This document shows, piece after piece, positions 1 to 13,428 of a DNA stretch of 64,000 bases. The notes under the pieces are model-generated. The model was not told where the DNA came from. It did not search any database and worked only from the letters and a program-made list of their open reading frames with translations. The stretch is from Microbulbifer flavimaris (GTDB lineage Bacteria > Pseudomonadota > Gammaproteobacteria > Pseudomonadales > Cellvibrionaceae). Every line of letters begins with the position of its first letter. Position 1 is the stretch's first letter. Made by a program: the position numbers and the translations under genes. Location: assembly GCF_001641755.2 (NCBI RefSeq), contig NZ_LRFG02000005.1, positions 269,466 to 333,465 on the forward strand, read 5' to 3'.

Positions 1-1098
1 CAGTCGCCCGCTGGCGTCGAGCTGGGCGGTGGTGAACGACAGGCAGACAAGGGCGAGGGATGCCGCCATACCGACCGAACCGGCCAGGAGTAATGGCTTG
101 CGGCCAATCTTGTCGATCAGGCTGATGGTGATCAGGCATGCGGCAATACTGATTCCACCGGAGATGATGTTGATCATCAGTGCATCTGACTCGGAAAAGC
201 CTACCGATTGCCAGAGCACGGCGCCGTAGTAAAAGACCACGTTGATGCCCACAAGCTGTTGCAGTACCGCGAGCCCCAGGCCGACCCAGACGATACGACG
301 AATCTTGCCCGCTTGATCAAGCAGGCCCCGCAGTCGGGGACGGTGCTCGCCCACGGTGGTCGATTCCAGTTCGGTCAGCTTCAGGGCAACCTCCCGTGAG
401 TCGGGGGTCAGGCGCTCAAGGACATCGCGGGCACGTTGTAGCTGGCCGGACAGCGCCAGGTAGCGGGGGCTCTCCGGAATCCATAGCAGCGCCACTAGAA
501 ACAGGGTGGCGGGCACTATCTCGACCCAGAACATCCAGCGCCAGGCGTCCAGCCCCAGCCACCAGTCAGTGGTGGCGGAGCCCGCGACTTTGGCCAGCAG
601 GTAGTTGCTCACGAAAGCGGCAAAAAGCCCAGAGATAATGGCGATCTGCTGAATTGTGGCGAGCCGCCCCCGCCAGCGCGCCGGCGCCACCTCGCTGATG
701 TAGGCTGGAGCCAGCACGCTGGCGGCACCGACGGCGAGGCCGCCGAGTATCCGGTAGCTCACGAATTCCATCGAGGAGGCGGCGATCCCGGAGCCCCAGG
801 CGCTCACCAGAAAGCAGGCTGCGGTGACAAGCAGGACCGGTTTGCGGCCCCAGAAATCCGCGATGCGACCAGCGAAGAAGGCGCCGGCCGCACAGCCCAG
901 TAGCATGGAAGCTACATTAAAGCCCGTACCGGCGCTGTTGGAGTTGAAGGCCTGTTGCAGCCCGTCAACGGTGCCATTGATGACGCCGCTGTCAAAGCCG
1001 AACAGGAATCCGCCAATGGTGGCGATGCTGCAGATCAGTAAGATGAAGAGTTGGGGGCGTTCCGCTTCGGTGGCGAGGCGGTCATGTGTTGCTTCCAT
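1..1098 (-). CDS. MFS sugar porter, 3' end cut by window edge
   Basis: Sugar/proton symporter of the major facilitator superfamily (XylE/GlcP-like sugar porter family) in the inner membrane. The frame is open from an ATG at 1098 down to base 1, giving 366 residues; the C-terminal part lies outside the window. Visible family marks are the TM1 motif GGFLFGFDSGVINGT, GRIADFWGRKP in the first cytoplasmic loop, PESPRYL after TM6, QQLVGINVVFYYG in TM7 and IDKIGRKPLL in the loop after TM8. Substrate cannot be told from sequence. A short upstream region (1099-1323) separates it from the divergent DJ-1 gene. Family call is secure, sugar specificity is not. Confidence 0.9.
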   Translation of the reverse strand, partial: MEATHDRLATEAERPQLFILLICSIATIGGFLFGFDSGVINGTVDGLQQAFNSNSAGTGFNVASMLLGCAAGAFFAGRIADFWGRKPVLLVTAACFLVSAWGSGIAASSMEFVSYRILGGLAVGAASVLAPAYISEVAPARWRGRLATIQQIAIISGLFAAFVSNYLLAKVAGSATTDWWLGLDAWRWMFWVEIVPATLFLVALLWIPESPRYLALSGQLQRARDVLERLTPDSREVALKLTELESTTVGEHRPRLRGLLDQAGKIRRIVWVGLGLAVLQQLVGINVVFYYGAVLWQSVGFSESDALMINIISGGISIAACLITISLIDKIGRKPLLLAGSVGMAASLALVCLSFTTAQLDASGRL

Positions 1099-1323
1099 GG
1101 GTTATTCTCCCGTTATCTCTCGTTATTGTTTGTTTTCCTCGATTGTCGCACTGTTCAGTTGCTGGTTCGGAGGAGTGAGCTCGCTCCCGCGTCGTGGCGC
1201 CCTGTTTTTGCGGCAGGCTGGGTGCCATGCAGGAAATTGATGACTCATATCCAAACTCTGCAATTCCCGAATGGCTCGGGAATGCTTACTGTTACCCAAC
1301 AGTTTTGAAGGGAAAATTTGAAG

Positions 1324-2100
<777 letters not shown>

Positions 2101-2297
2101 ACACAAGGCTGATCGGGATTCACTTCTCCGGGCCTCCTCTCGCCAGGGGCGTCCGGGCTCCGGGTAAGCTGGGGTAAACTGTGCCAACCTGCCGGCGCAG
2201 CGCAGGCGGTCAGATCCGCGTCTGGTCGTTGTGTGAGAGGCGCGCTGTCCCGGCTTCAGTCATTCAGTGGCCCCGGCATGGGGGAGGGCAAGGCAAC

Positions 2298-3602
2298 TTG
2301 GGCGACCAGACACTCGACCTTCAGGATACCCTCCGGGCATTTCTCGCCGGTTTCCCCTGTCGGGGACGCCGCTGGGTGGCCTTGAGTGGTGGTCTGGACT
2401 CCACCGTTTTGTTGCACCTGCTGTCCGCTGAGGGGGAGCCCGTGTCTGCCGTGCATGTACATCATGGCCTGTCCCCGAACGCCGATGAATGGGCCGACCA
2501 CTGTGCCGAGCTGGCTGACTCTCTTGGTATTCCGCTGGTTACCCGGCAGGTGGTGGTGGAGGCCTCGGCGGGACTTGAGGCGGCAGCCCGGGATGCCCGC
2601 TACGGTGTGTTTGATCAGTTACTGGAGCCCGGTGACCAGCTGTTGCTGGCTCATCACGGGGACGACCAGGTCGAGACTTTCTTTTTGCGGTTGTTGCGTG
2701 GCGCTGGCCCCCAGGGGCTCAGTGGCATGCGCAGTTGTCGCTCGTTGGGGCGCGGGACACTGCTGAGGCCGCTGTTGAATGTCGCCCGCAGTGAGCTCGA
2801 GTCCTATGCCCGGGAGCACGAGCTCAGCTGGGTAGAGGACGAGAGCAACCGCGACCTGCGTTTTGACCGCAATTATTTGCGCACCCGGGTATTGCCGCTG
2901 TTGAGTGACCGGTGGCCCCTTCGGCACCGTGTCCAGCGGGCTGCCCGTAACCTGGAGGAGAGTGCGGTTCTGTTGCGGGAGCTGGCCAAGTCAGACCTCA
3001 GTGATTGCCGGCGCCGGCCCGAGCGCCTGGGCGAGTCAATCGCCCTGGAGTTGTTCCTGGCCCTGCGCCCCGAGCGTCAGCGCAACCTGTTGCGCAGTTG
3101 GGCGGAATCTCTCGGTGGGGCCTGGCCCAGCGCCCTGCAGCTGGCGGAGCTGGATCAGCAGCTCGCCAGTGCCGAGGCGGACCGGCAACCGGCGGTGCCC
3201 CTGGGCCGGATGGTGGCGAGACGTTTCCGTGACCGCCTTTTCCTGACGCCGGCCCTGCCGGAGCTGCCGGGCAGCTTCTCGGTCATGTGGGACGGCCAAA
3301 GCGTGCTGCAGTTGGCCGGCAGGGGCTGCCTCGGGAGGCTTCCCGACTGGCCGGCCGCGCTGTACCGGGTCACTTTTCGCCGGGGCGGTGAACGGGCGCG
3401 GCCGCTGGAGCGCCAGCACTCACAGACTCTGAAGAAGCTGATGCAGGAGTATGGTCTCGAGCCATGGCTGCGGGACCGTGTTCCGCTAATCTTTGAAGGG
3501 GAGCGGTTACTCGCCGTGGGCGATCTGTTCCTGTGTGACGGGTGGGAGGGAGATGCCCCGCAGGCCCTCCCGGATTGGCGGCCGCTGGCGTTTTTTGATT
3601 GA
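2298..3602 (+). CDS. tilS: tRNA(Ile)-lysidine synthase
   Basis: Uses ATP and lysine to convert C34 of the CAU-anticodon tRNA-Ile into lysidine, so that it reads AUA. The N-terminal PP-loop ATPase motif SGGLDS lies at residues 30-35, followed by LAHHGDDQVETFFLRLLRG and the tRNA-binding segment WVEDESN...FDRNYLRTRVLP. The C-terminal third (RRGGERARPL...LKKLMQEYGLEPWLRDRVPL) is the TilS C-terminal domain. An upstream frame is open to 2181, but the extra N-terminal sequence has no family counterpart; the TTG at 2298 after GGGAGGGCAAGG gives a normal 434-residue length. Start choice is moderately sure. It precedes pyrG, as in Pseudomonas. Confidence 0.93.
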   Translation: MGDQTLDLQDTLRAFLAGFPCRGRRWVALSGGLDSTVLLHLLSAEGEPVSAVHVHHGLSPNADEWADHCAELADSLGIPLVTRQVVVEASAGLEAAARDARYGVFDQLLEPGDQLLLAHHGDDQVETFFLRLLRGAGPQGLSGMRSCRSLGRGTLLRPLLNVARSELESYAREHELSWVEDESNRDLRFDRNYLRTRVLPLLSDRWPLRHRVQRAARNLEESAVLLRELAKSDLSDCRRRPERLGESIALELFLALRPERQRNLLRSWAESLGGAWPSALQLAELDQQLASAEADRQPAVPLGRMVARRFRDRLFLTPALPELPGSFSVMWDGQSVLQLAGRGCLGRLPDWPAALYRVTFRRGGERARPLERQHSQTLKKLMQEYGLEPWLRDRVPLIFEGERLLAVGDLFLCDGWEGDAPQALPDWRPLAFFD

Positions 3603-3713
3603 GGCGAATGCCCTGTTCTGGTAGTCTGGCGTCCCATCCCAAGGCAGCGGGAGACGCTCGAGCGTCTGGCCGTGCCGACCCCGCAAACCCGATCTCATCG
3701 GGCATTCAACTGA

Positions 3714-5366
<1,653 letters not shown>

Positions 5367-5403
5367 CAGGACAAAAGCAGGGGCCTGCCTGCAGGTAAAT
5401 TGA

Positions 5404-6297
<894 letters not shown>

Positions 6298-6347
6298 TCG
6301 CTGTTACCGCATTAGCGCGACTTTGTAACGTGCTGCGAAAGCGCTGG

Positions 6348-6443
6348 TGCCGGAGGGAGATATCGAGACTGTCTGCGAGAGGGATCTCGCGGACAAGCCT
6401 CCAGGGAGGGATTCACGGCGTGTCTCGATATCTCCCTCTGGCA
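6348..6443. repeat. Long inverted-repeat element between kdsA and eno
   Basis: Arms 6348-6369 and 6422-6443 are complementary over 22 nt with a single mismatch (core AGGGAGATATCGAGA against TCTCGATATCTCCCT). The 52-nt interior holds a second stem (GTCTGCGAG with CTCGCGGAC) and the sequence CTCCAGGGAGGGATTCACGG, which I recall as typical of dispersed intergenic palindromic units in marine gammaproteobacteria. A further small hairpin (AGTGGC/GCCACT) follows at about 6443-6457. No T-run follows, so it is unlikely to be a simple terminator. Confidence 0.7.
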
Positions 6444-6498
6444 GTGGCGATGCCACTACAGTGGGACAGTGCATAAAATAGAACAAAATATTTACTAG

Positions 6499-7821
<1,323 letters not shown>

Positions 7822-7916
7822 GTGCGGTGGGGAGAACGGAAGCCTGCTGACCCCGTTGTAAAGCGGGCTACCGTTTCTCCGCAGATACTCCGCCGCGCAT
7901 TAACCGGATAGTGCCA

Positions 7917-8207
7917 ATGAAGTGGCTGCTGGCAATATTGACCATCCTGCTGGTGACTTTCCAATACCGCTTGTGGGTAGGGGAGGGGAGTTTTGCGGAA
8001 GTGTCCCGGCTGAAGCGCGAGTTGGCGGAGCAGCAGGAGAAGAACGCCGTTCTCAGCAGGGCCAATCGCCAGCTGTTGCGGGAGGTGCGCAGCCTCAAGG
8101 AAGGCACCGATGGCGTTGAGGCAAAGGCCCGCTACGACCTCGGTCTGATCAGGGAGGGCGAAACCCTGTTCATCTTCATGCAACCCGAAGAGGAAGAAAC
8201 GGAGTGA
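7917..8207 (+). CDS. ftsB: Cell division protein FtsB
   Basis: Small bitopic membrane protein of the divisome that forms the FtsQ-FtsL-FtsB complex. 96 residues: one N-terminal transmembrane helix (about residues 3-16, WLLAILTILLVTFQY), the family motif YRLWVGEGS, then a leucine-zipper coiled coil (LKRELAEQQEKNAVLSRANR) and the conserved ARYDLGLIREGETLF tail. The ATG at 7917 matches homologues; a GTG at 7911 would add two residues. It overlaps ispD by 4 nt, so the two are probably translationally coupled. Confidence 0.95.
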   Translation: MKWLLAILTILLVTFQYRLWVGEGSFAEVSRLKRELAEQQEKNAVLSRANRQLLREVRSLKEGTDGVEAKARYDLGLIREGETLFIFMQPEEEETE

Positions 8208-8923
8208 TTTCCGGCTACTGGGTGGTCGTCCCCGCGGCCGGGGCCGGCCGGCGAATGGGGGCGGACCAACCCAAGCAGTATCTGCCGCTTCTCGGCCGTC
8301 CCATATTGTCTCTGACCCTGCGCAACATACTGACCTGGCCCGGGCTGGCTGGAGTCGTAGTGGCAATTTCCGCAGATGATCGCGACTTTGAACACCTGCC
8401 GGAAGCCCGCGATTCCCGTGTGCATCCTGTTCAGGGTGGGGCAGAGCGGGCCGATTCCGTGCTTGCCGCCCTCAATTTTCTTGCCCCGAAGGTGTCCCCC
8501 GCTACCCAGGTTCTCGTGCACGATGCAGCGCGCCCCTGTGTCGCGGTGGAGGATATTGAAGCACTGTTGGCGGCAGAGTCAGCGTCTGCACTGCTGGCCC
8601 GGCCGGCCAGTGATACGGTCAAACTGGGGCAGAAATCTGCTGCGGGGATCTCCAGTATCGAGAAGACCCTGGACCGCTCCCGGATCTGGCTGGCGCAGAC
8701 TCCCCAGCGGGCGCCTTTGTCGCGACTGCACAGTGCGCTGCGGGAAGCGCTGGAGCGGGGTGACCCGGTCACTGATGAAGCCAGTGCCCTCGAATTTGCC
8801 GGCGACCACCCTCAGCTGGTGCTGGGCCGCAGTGATAATCTCAAACTGACGCATCCTGAGGATATACCCCTGGCAGAGGCGGTACTGCGCCTCAGGTTTG
8901 CAGCCGTGGAAGGCAATCGTTGA
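8204..8923 (+). CDS. ispD: 2-C-methyl-D-erythritol 4-phosphate cytidylyltransferase
   Basis: Third step of the MEP isoprenoid pathway: CTP plus MEP gives CDP-ME. The N-terminal nucleotide-binding motif [20 protein letters not shown] and the VHDAARPCV block are canonical. 239 residues from a GTG start whose GTGA overlaps the ftsB stop; no better start exists. The stop TGA overlaps the ispF ATG by one base. The product feeds the next-but-one enzyme, IspF, encoded immediately downstream. Confidence 0.97.
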   Translation: MISGYWVVVPAAGAGRRMGADQPKQYLPLLGRPILSLTLRNILTWPGLAGVVVAISADDRDFEHLPEARDSRVHPVQGGAERADSVLAALNFLAPKVSPATQVLVHDAARPCVAVEDIEALLAAESASALLARPASDTVKLGQKSAAGISSIEKTLDRSRIWLAQTPQRAPLSRLHSALREALERGDPVTDEASALEFAGDHPQLVLGRSDNLKLTHPEDIPLAEAVLRLRFAAVEGNR

Positions 8924-9420
8924 TGAATTTACGAATCGGACAGGGCTTTGATGTCCATGCCTTCTGTGACGGTGACCATGTGATGCTCGGGGGCGTGCGT
9001 ATCCCTTGTGAGCGGGGGCTGAAAGCCCACTCCGATGGTGATGTCTTATTGCACGCCCTCGCGGATGCATTGCTGGGAGCGCTGGCCCTGGGTGATATCG
9101 GTCATCATTTTCCAGATAACGATCCGAACTACTCCGGGGCCGATAGCCGCCAGCTGCTGTGCCATGTAATGGGGCTGGTAAAAGTGCAGGGCTACCATTT
9201 GATCAACGCCGACTGCACGTTGATTGCCCAGGCCCCCAAAATGGCTCCGCATATCCAAGACATGCGCACCAACATTGCCGAAGATTGTGGTACAGACGTC
9301 AATGCCATTAGCGTCAAGGCCACCACCACCGAGCGTCTCGGCTTTACCGGTCGGGGTGAGGGTATTGCCGCCCAGGCCGCAGTTTTGCTGGCTTTATCCG
9401 AAGGAAAAACTGGCTCGTGA
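8923..9420 (+). CDS. ispF: 2-C-methyl-D-erythritol 2,4-cyclodiphosphate synthase
   Basis: Cyclises CDP-ME 2-phosphate to MEcPP in the MEP pathway. 165 residues. Metal ligands are visible in [11 protein letters not shown] (Asp10, His12) and in the [30 protein letters not shown] region, which I give here as two blocks [10 protein letters not shown] and GDIGHHFPD. The C-terminal signature [19 protein letters not shown] is complete. ATG at 8923 shares one base with the ispD stop; the TTG at 8920 is not needed. Its own end overlaps the start region of truD. Confidence 0.97.
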   Translation: MNLRIGQGFDVHAFCDGDHVMLGGVRIPCERGLKAHSDGDVLLHALADALLGALALGDIGHHFPDNDPNYSGADSRQLLCHVMGLVKVQGYHLINADCTLIAQAPKMAPHIQDMRTNIAEDCGTDVNAISVKATTTERLGFTGRGEGIAAQAAVLLALSEGKTGS

Positions 9421-9422
9421 CT

Positions 9423-10460
9423 ATGTCCTCTGGGTCTTCTGGGTCTTCTGGGTCCTCTGGGTCCTCTGGGTCCTCTGGGTCTTCTGCGTCTGCTGCTCCC
9501 GGATGGGATCTGGACTGGCCCCGTGCGCTCGGTGGGGCAGCGATCGAGGCGGATTTTCGCAGTATTCCCGAGGACTTCGTTGTCGAGGAGCTGGCGGCGC
9601 CGCCGGTCGATGACGGCGGAGAGCATGTCTATCTGCAGGTTCGCAAGCGCGGTGCCAACACCAATTGGGTCGCCCAGCAACTGGCCAGGGCTGCCGGCGT
9701 TCGTCCGGGGGATATCGGGTTTTACGGGCTGAAGGATCGCCACGCGGTCACCACGCAGTGGTTCAGTGTCTGGCTGGGGCAGAAGAGTGCGCCCGACTGG
9801 AGCCAGCTGAATTCTGACGAGATCGCCATCCTGAATGTGTTTCGCGGTCCCCGTAAGCTCCGCCGCGGCGAGCACGTGGGCAACCGGTTTGTGATTACCC
9901 TGCGCAACGTGCGGGGTGATCGCGATCAGGCGGAGTCCGTTCTTGAACGCCTCGGTGAGGGAGTGCCCAACTATTTCGGCGAACAGCGTTTCGGCCGCGA
10001 AGGGGGCAATCTGGATCTGGCGTTGCGGATTGCAGAGGACAATGTGCGGGTTAGGCGCAGTGACAGGGCCTTTGCCATGTCCGCAGCGCGCAGCTGGCTT
10101 TTCAATCAAGTGCTGGCGGAACGGGTGCGTCGCGACTGCTGGCGGCAGGCGATGCCGGGGGAACCCATCGAAGAGCCGTCCGGTCCCTTGTGGGGGCGCG
10201 GGCGCAACCCGGCCGCTGCGGAGCTTGCAACCCTGGAGTCCTCCGTCACAGATCAGTGGAAGGGGCTCTGTGACTGGCTGGAGCACTGTGGCCTGCAGCA
10301 GGAGCGACGCGCTTTGCTACTGCGTCCGGATGGCTACGGCTTCAATTGGCAGGGGGACAACCTGGAGCTGGCATTCGCTCTGCCGCCGGGTGCATTTGCC
10401 ACTGCGGTATTGCGGGAGCTCGCGGTGCTGGCCAATGAGAGCGGCGCCAACATAAAATAG
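9423..10460 (+). CDS. truD: tRNA pseudouridine(13) synthase with Ser-Ser-Gly repeat N-terminus
   Basis: Makes pseudouridine 13 in tRNA-Glu. Family motifs: GLKDRHAVTTQWFSV with the catalytic Asp at residue 105, HVGNRFVITLRNV, and NYFGEQRFGREGGNLDLA. 345 residues from ATG 9423; GTG 9417 is an alternative. The catalytic Asp is about 25 residues later than in E. coli because the N-terminus is a run of six Ser-Ser-Gly triplets plus SSA, encoded by 9-bp tandem repeats. No start codon lies between the repeat and the conserved domain (first recognisable at IEADFRSIPEDF), so the repeat is probably translated. Confidence 0.95.
   Translation: MSSGSSGSSGSSGSSGSSGSSASAAPGWDLDWPRALGGAAIEADFRSIPEDFVVEELAAPPVDDGGEHVYLQVRKRGANTNWVAQQLARAAGVRPGDIGFYGLKDRHAVTTQWFSVWLGQKSAPDWSQLNSDEIAILNVFRGPRKLRRGEHVGNRFVITLRNVRGDRDQAESVLERLGEGVPNYFGEQRFGREGGNLDLALRIAEDNVRVRRSDRAFAMSAARSWLFNQVLAERVRRDCWRQAMPGEPIEEPSGPLWGRGRNPAAAELATLESSVTDQWKGLCDWLEHCGLQQERRALLLRPDGYGFNWQGDNLELAFALPPGAFATAVLRELAVLANESGANIK
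9426..9488 (+). repeat. 9-bp tandem repeat inside truD
   Basis: Seven tandem copies of the 9-mer TCYTCTGGG (the last ends GCG), encoding Ser-Ser-Gly. The period is a multiple of three, so copy-number change would alter the tail length but not the frame. Confidence 0.95.
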
Positions 10461-10534
10461 AGCTACAACAATAACCGGCCCTCGTGCCGGCACTTCGGAG
10501 CCAAGGGCGGCTACCGGCATTTAATAGGGGTAAT

Positions 10535-11206
10535 ATGGATCGCTTGAAACGTGAGGGGCTGGGGATGACTTCCCAGCGAACCCGCAACCGGCTGATTCAG
10601 CGACTGCGGGAAGAGGGAATCAGCAATGAGGCCGTGCTCGATGTCATGGCCTCAACCCCCCGACATCTCTTTCTGGACGAAGCCTTGGCCATCCGTGCCT
10701 ACGAGGACACTTCCCTGCCCATCGGTTACGGGCAGACGATTTCACAACCCTATATCGTCGCCCGCATGACCGAACTTTTGTTGAGCCGGGCGAAATCCCT
10801 GCACCGGGTTCTGGAGGTTGGAACCGGGTCCGGTTACCAGGCGGCCATTCTGGCGCGCCTGGTGGACAAGCTCTATTCCGTCGAGCGCATCGGGCCGTTA
10901 CTGGAAAAAGCCCGGCAACGTTTGCGGGAGCTGGGTCTCTACAACCTGGAGACCAGCCTCAGCGCCGGCGGGTTTGGCTGGCCGGAAAAGGGCCCTTATG
11001 ACGCCATTCTGGCTGCTGCCTCCCCGGCCTCCGTACCTGCCGAGCTCAAGGAGCAGCTGGGCCCCGATGGGGTCCTGGTCATGCCCGTTGGCAACGAGCG
11101 TCAATTCCTGACTATCATCACGCGCCGTGGCGACAGCGAACAGTTTGATGTGGAGAGGCTTGAGCCGGTGCGCTTTGTGCCACTTCTGGGCGGTGTCGTC
11201 CGATGA
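10535..11206 (+). CDS. pcm: Protein-L-isoaspartate O-methyltransferase
   Basis: Methylates isoaspartyl residues with S-adenosylmethionine to start their repair. 223 residues with the SAM-binding motif LEVGTGSGYQ, the upstream TPRHLFLDEALA and ISQPYIVARMTELL blocks and the terminal VRFVPLLGG. ATG 10535 is chosen because AGGGG lies 5 nt upstream; an ATG at 10565 (MTSQRTRNRL) would match shorter homologues. In most relatives surE lies just before pcm; here only 74 bp separate truD from pcm, so surE is absent at this locus. The stop overlaps the next gene by 4 nt (ATGA). Confidence 0.96.
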   Translation: MDRLKREGLGMTSQRTRNRLIQRLREEGISNEAVLDVMASTPRHLFLDEALAIRAYEDTSLPIGYGQTISQPYIVARMTELLLSRAKSLHRVLEVGTGSGYQAAILARLVDKLYSVERIGPLLEKARQRLRELGLYNLETSLSAGGFGWPEKGPYDAILAAASPASVPAELKEQLGPDGVLVMPVGNERQFLTIITRRGDSEQFDVERLEPVRFVPLLGGVVR

Positions 11207-12141
11207 GGCTGCGCGAGAGCCGCCTGTGGGGCGTTGCTGCCAGGGGAATGGCCATGGGGGCTGCCGATGTGGTGCCCGGTGTTTCGGGTGGCACCATCGC
11301 CTTTATCACGGGCATCTACCAGGAGTTGCTCGACTCCATCAGCCGTGTCGGCCCGCACGCCCTGACGGTACTGCGGCGCCACGGCTTGGTGGTTGCCTGG
11401 CAATATATCAACGGCAGTTTCCTGCTGTCATTGTTCGCCGGCATCCTGATCAGCGTCGTCAGCCTTGCCCGCCTGATCGGTTACCTGCTCGATACCTACC
11501 CGATTGCGGTCTGGGGCTTCTTTTTCGGGCTCGTGCTCGCGTCAGTCATCCCTGTTCTGCGGCGGGTGCCCCGCTGGAACACCGGGGCGCTGTTCTACGT
11601 GCTGCTAGGGGTGCTGATCGCGATAGGGGTCAGTGAATTACGGCCCGCTCAGGTACCGGCGACGCCACTGACCCTGTTTCTCTCCGGCGCACTTGCGATC
11701 TGTGCCATGATCCTGCCCGGCATTTCCGGCTCTTTTATCCTGCTCATGATCGGCATCTACCCCCATGTGCTGACGGCGGTGCACGAAATGCAGATCGTCA
11801 AGCTGCTGTGCTTCGCCGCTGGTGCTGTCACTGGTCTCATGCTGTTCAGCCGCCTGCTGTCCTGGCTGATGCATCATTACGTGGCGCGAACCCTGGCTTT
11901 CCTCGGCGGTATTCTTCTCGGCAGCCTGAAAATCATCTGGCCATGGAAGCTGCCCACCGGGCAGGCTCCGGAAGCCGGGGACAAGCTGGCGCCCCTGATG
12001 TCCAACACCTCACCCTGGACCTACGCTGAAGTGACCGGGGAAAGCAGCTACCTGCTGATTGCGGCGACAGCGGCCATGGTTGCTGCGATGATCGTCCTGA
12101 CGGTGGATTTCTGGGGCCACAGGCAGGGCGCACGCCAATGA
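11203..12141 (+). CDS. DUF368/PopT-type undecaprenyl-phosphate transporter
   Basis: Integral membrane protein of 312 residues with the two DUF368 inverted-repeat signatures, ADVVPGVSGGTIAFITGIY near the N-terminus and MILPGISGSFILLMIGIY near the middle. Family knowledge: DUF368 proteins (PopT) and DedA proteins return undecaprenyl phosphate from the outer to the inner leaflet for reuse in peptidoglycan and polysaccharide synthesis. Eight or so hydrophobic helices can be traced. It is coupled to pcm by an ATGA overlap and sits where relatives go directly from pcm to nlpD. Family assignment is firm; transport in this organism is inferred. Confidence 0.93.
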   Translation: MRLRESRLWGVAARGMAMGAADVVPGVSGGTIAFITGIYQELLDSISRVGPHALTVLRRHGLVVAWQYINGSFLLSLFAGILISVVSLARLIGYLLDTYPIAVWGFFFGLVLASVIPVLRRVPRWNTGALFYVLLGVLIAIGVSELRPAQVPATPLTLFLSGALAICAMILPGISGSFILLMIGIYPHVLTAVHEMQIVKLLCFAAGAVTGLMLFSRLLSWLMHHYVARTLAFLGGILLGSLKIIWPWKLPTGQAPEAGDKLAPLMSNTSPWTYAEVTGESSYLLIAATAAMVAAMIVLTVDFWGHRQGARQ

Positions 12142-12284
12142 GGGGCGTGAAAAGCCCTTTTGCCACATTTCAAGCTGCTGAGGATCGGAAAAATGGTATT
12201 TCCAACCCTGAAATGCGCACTGTTAAGCGAATTTTTTTAGATACTTTTCCCATAAATACGACCCCCTGATGTAAAAAGAGAATA

Positions 12285-13139
12285 ATGAAGTGTCGTCTTT
12301 TTCAACAATCTAGTGTTTTCAGCTGGCGGGACGTTGATCTCTTTTCCGGTCATCTTTTTCTGTCCGTGTTAAAGATATTAACCGTCGCTCTGGTGGGGTT
12401 GATAGTTGCTTCCTGCACCAGTCACCCGGCGCCGACGCACTCACTTGGGCAGCCGCCGAGCCAGAGGATCAAGCACCACACCGTCAGTCGCGGCGAAACG
12501 CTGTATTCCATCGCCTGGCGATATGGCCAGGACTTTCGCCACCTGGCGGCCATCAATGGCATCGCGGCCCCTTACAGTATCTTCCCCGGCCAGCGTCTGC
12601 GCCTGGAGGGCAAAGCGTTGGTTTCCAGCCCCCGGCCAGCCCCGGCGCCGGTGCGAAAGAGTGCTCCGGCCGCAAAACCTGTGGCGCAAAAGCCATCCAG
12701 AAAAGTAGAAAGATCTTTACCGAAGAAAACTGTTCGCAAACTGCCCCAGCCCGTTTCAAACTCGAAAATTGTCTGGCGCTGGCCTGTCCGTGGTCCCCTG
12801 ATCAGCACATTCCGGGCCAGGGACCCGTTGCGGAAGGGTGTTGATATCGCCGGGCAAAAGGGGGACTCTGTATCTGCAGCAGCCAATGGCACCGTGATCT
12901 ACGCGGGAAGTGCGCTGAGAGGATACGGGAAGCTGCTGATCGTGAAGCACAATGAGGAATTCCTCAGTGCTTATGCCCACAACCACAAATTGCTTGTGAA
13001 AGAGGGCAGCGAAGTGAAGGCGGGGCAGAGGATCGCGGAACTGGGTTCAAGTGGTACAGACCGCAACAAGCTCCACTTCGAAATTCGCCGGAACGGTCAG
13101 CCAGTCGACCCGCTTTCCTACCTGCCGCGCAACCCGTGA
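12285..13139 (+). CDS. nlpD: Lipoprotein NlpD, LysM and degenerate LytM domains
   Basis: Outer-membrane lipoprotein that activates the amidase AmiC at the septum. 284 residues: hydrophobic segment ending in the lipobox LIVASC, a LysM domain (HTVSRGETLYSIAWRYG...YSIFPGQRLRL), a Lys/Pro-rich linker, then a LytM/M23 domain. The zinc ligands are incomplete (DRNKLHFEIR instead of H-LHFEIR), typical of the non-catalytic NlpD/EnvC activators. The ATG at 12285 puts about 27 residues before the hydrophobic stretch; a GTG at 12366 would give a standard 17-residue lipoprotein signal but lacks a clear ribosome site. The region 13140-13428 before rpoS has no gene; in E. coli rpoS promoters lie within nlpD. 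Confidence 0.93.
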   Translation: MKCRLFQQSSVFSWRDVDLFSGHLFLSVLKILTVALVGLIVASCTSHPAPTHSLGQPPSQRIKHHTVSRGETLYSIAWRYGQDFRHLAAINGIAAPYSIFPGQRLRLEGKALVSSPRPAPAPVRKSAPAAKPVAQKPSRKVERSLPKKTVRKLPQPVSNSKIVWRWPVRGPLISTFRARDPLRKGVDIAGQKGDSVSAAANGTVIYAGSALRGYGKLLIVKHNEEFLSAYAHNHKLLVKEGSEVKAGQRIAELGSSGTDRNKLHFEIRRNGQPVDPLSYLPRNP

Positions 13140-13428
13140 GGCGCCGACGGCCCTGTAAATAAAAACGGATTTTTATTTTGTACCACTTGAGGTAGTCACC
13201 GGATTCGTGACCTGCCCAAGGTCGGCAGAGCAGGGCTAGAGCCTTTAGTCAGGTGCCTCCGCGTCTGACTCGATGTCCCCTCCCTGCAACAAATTGCCCA
13301 GGCAGTTTGTCCTTTCTCCGCCGTTCCTTGTGGTCGTCGAAACTGGCGACTGTCGCCCTGACAGCGACCCGCGTAGCGGCTCGGTTTCAGTGCGACTGAG
13401 ACTGGCAAATTTACAAGGAGTTGGGGAA

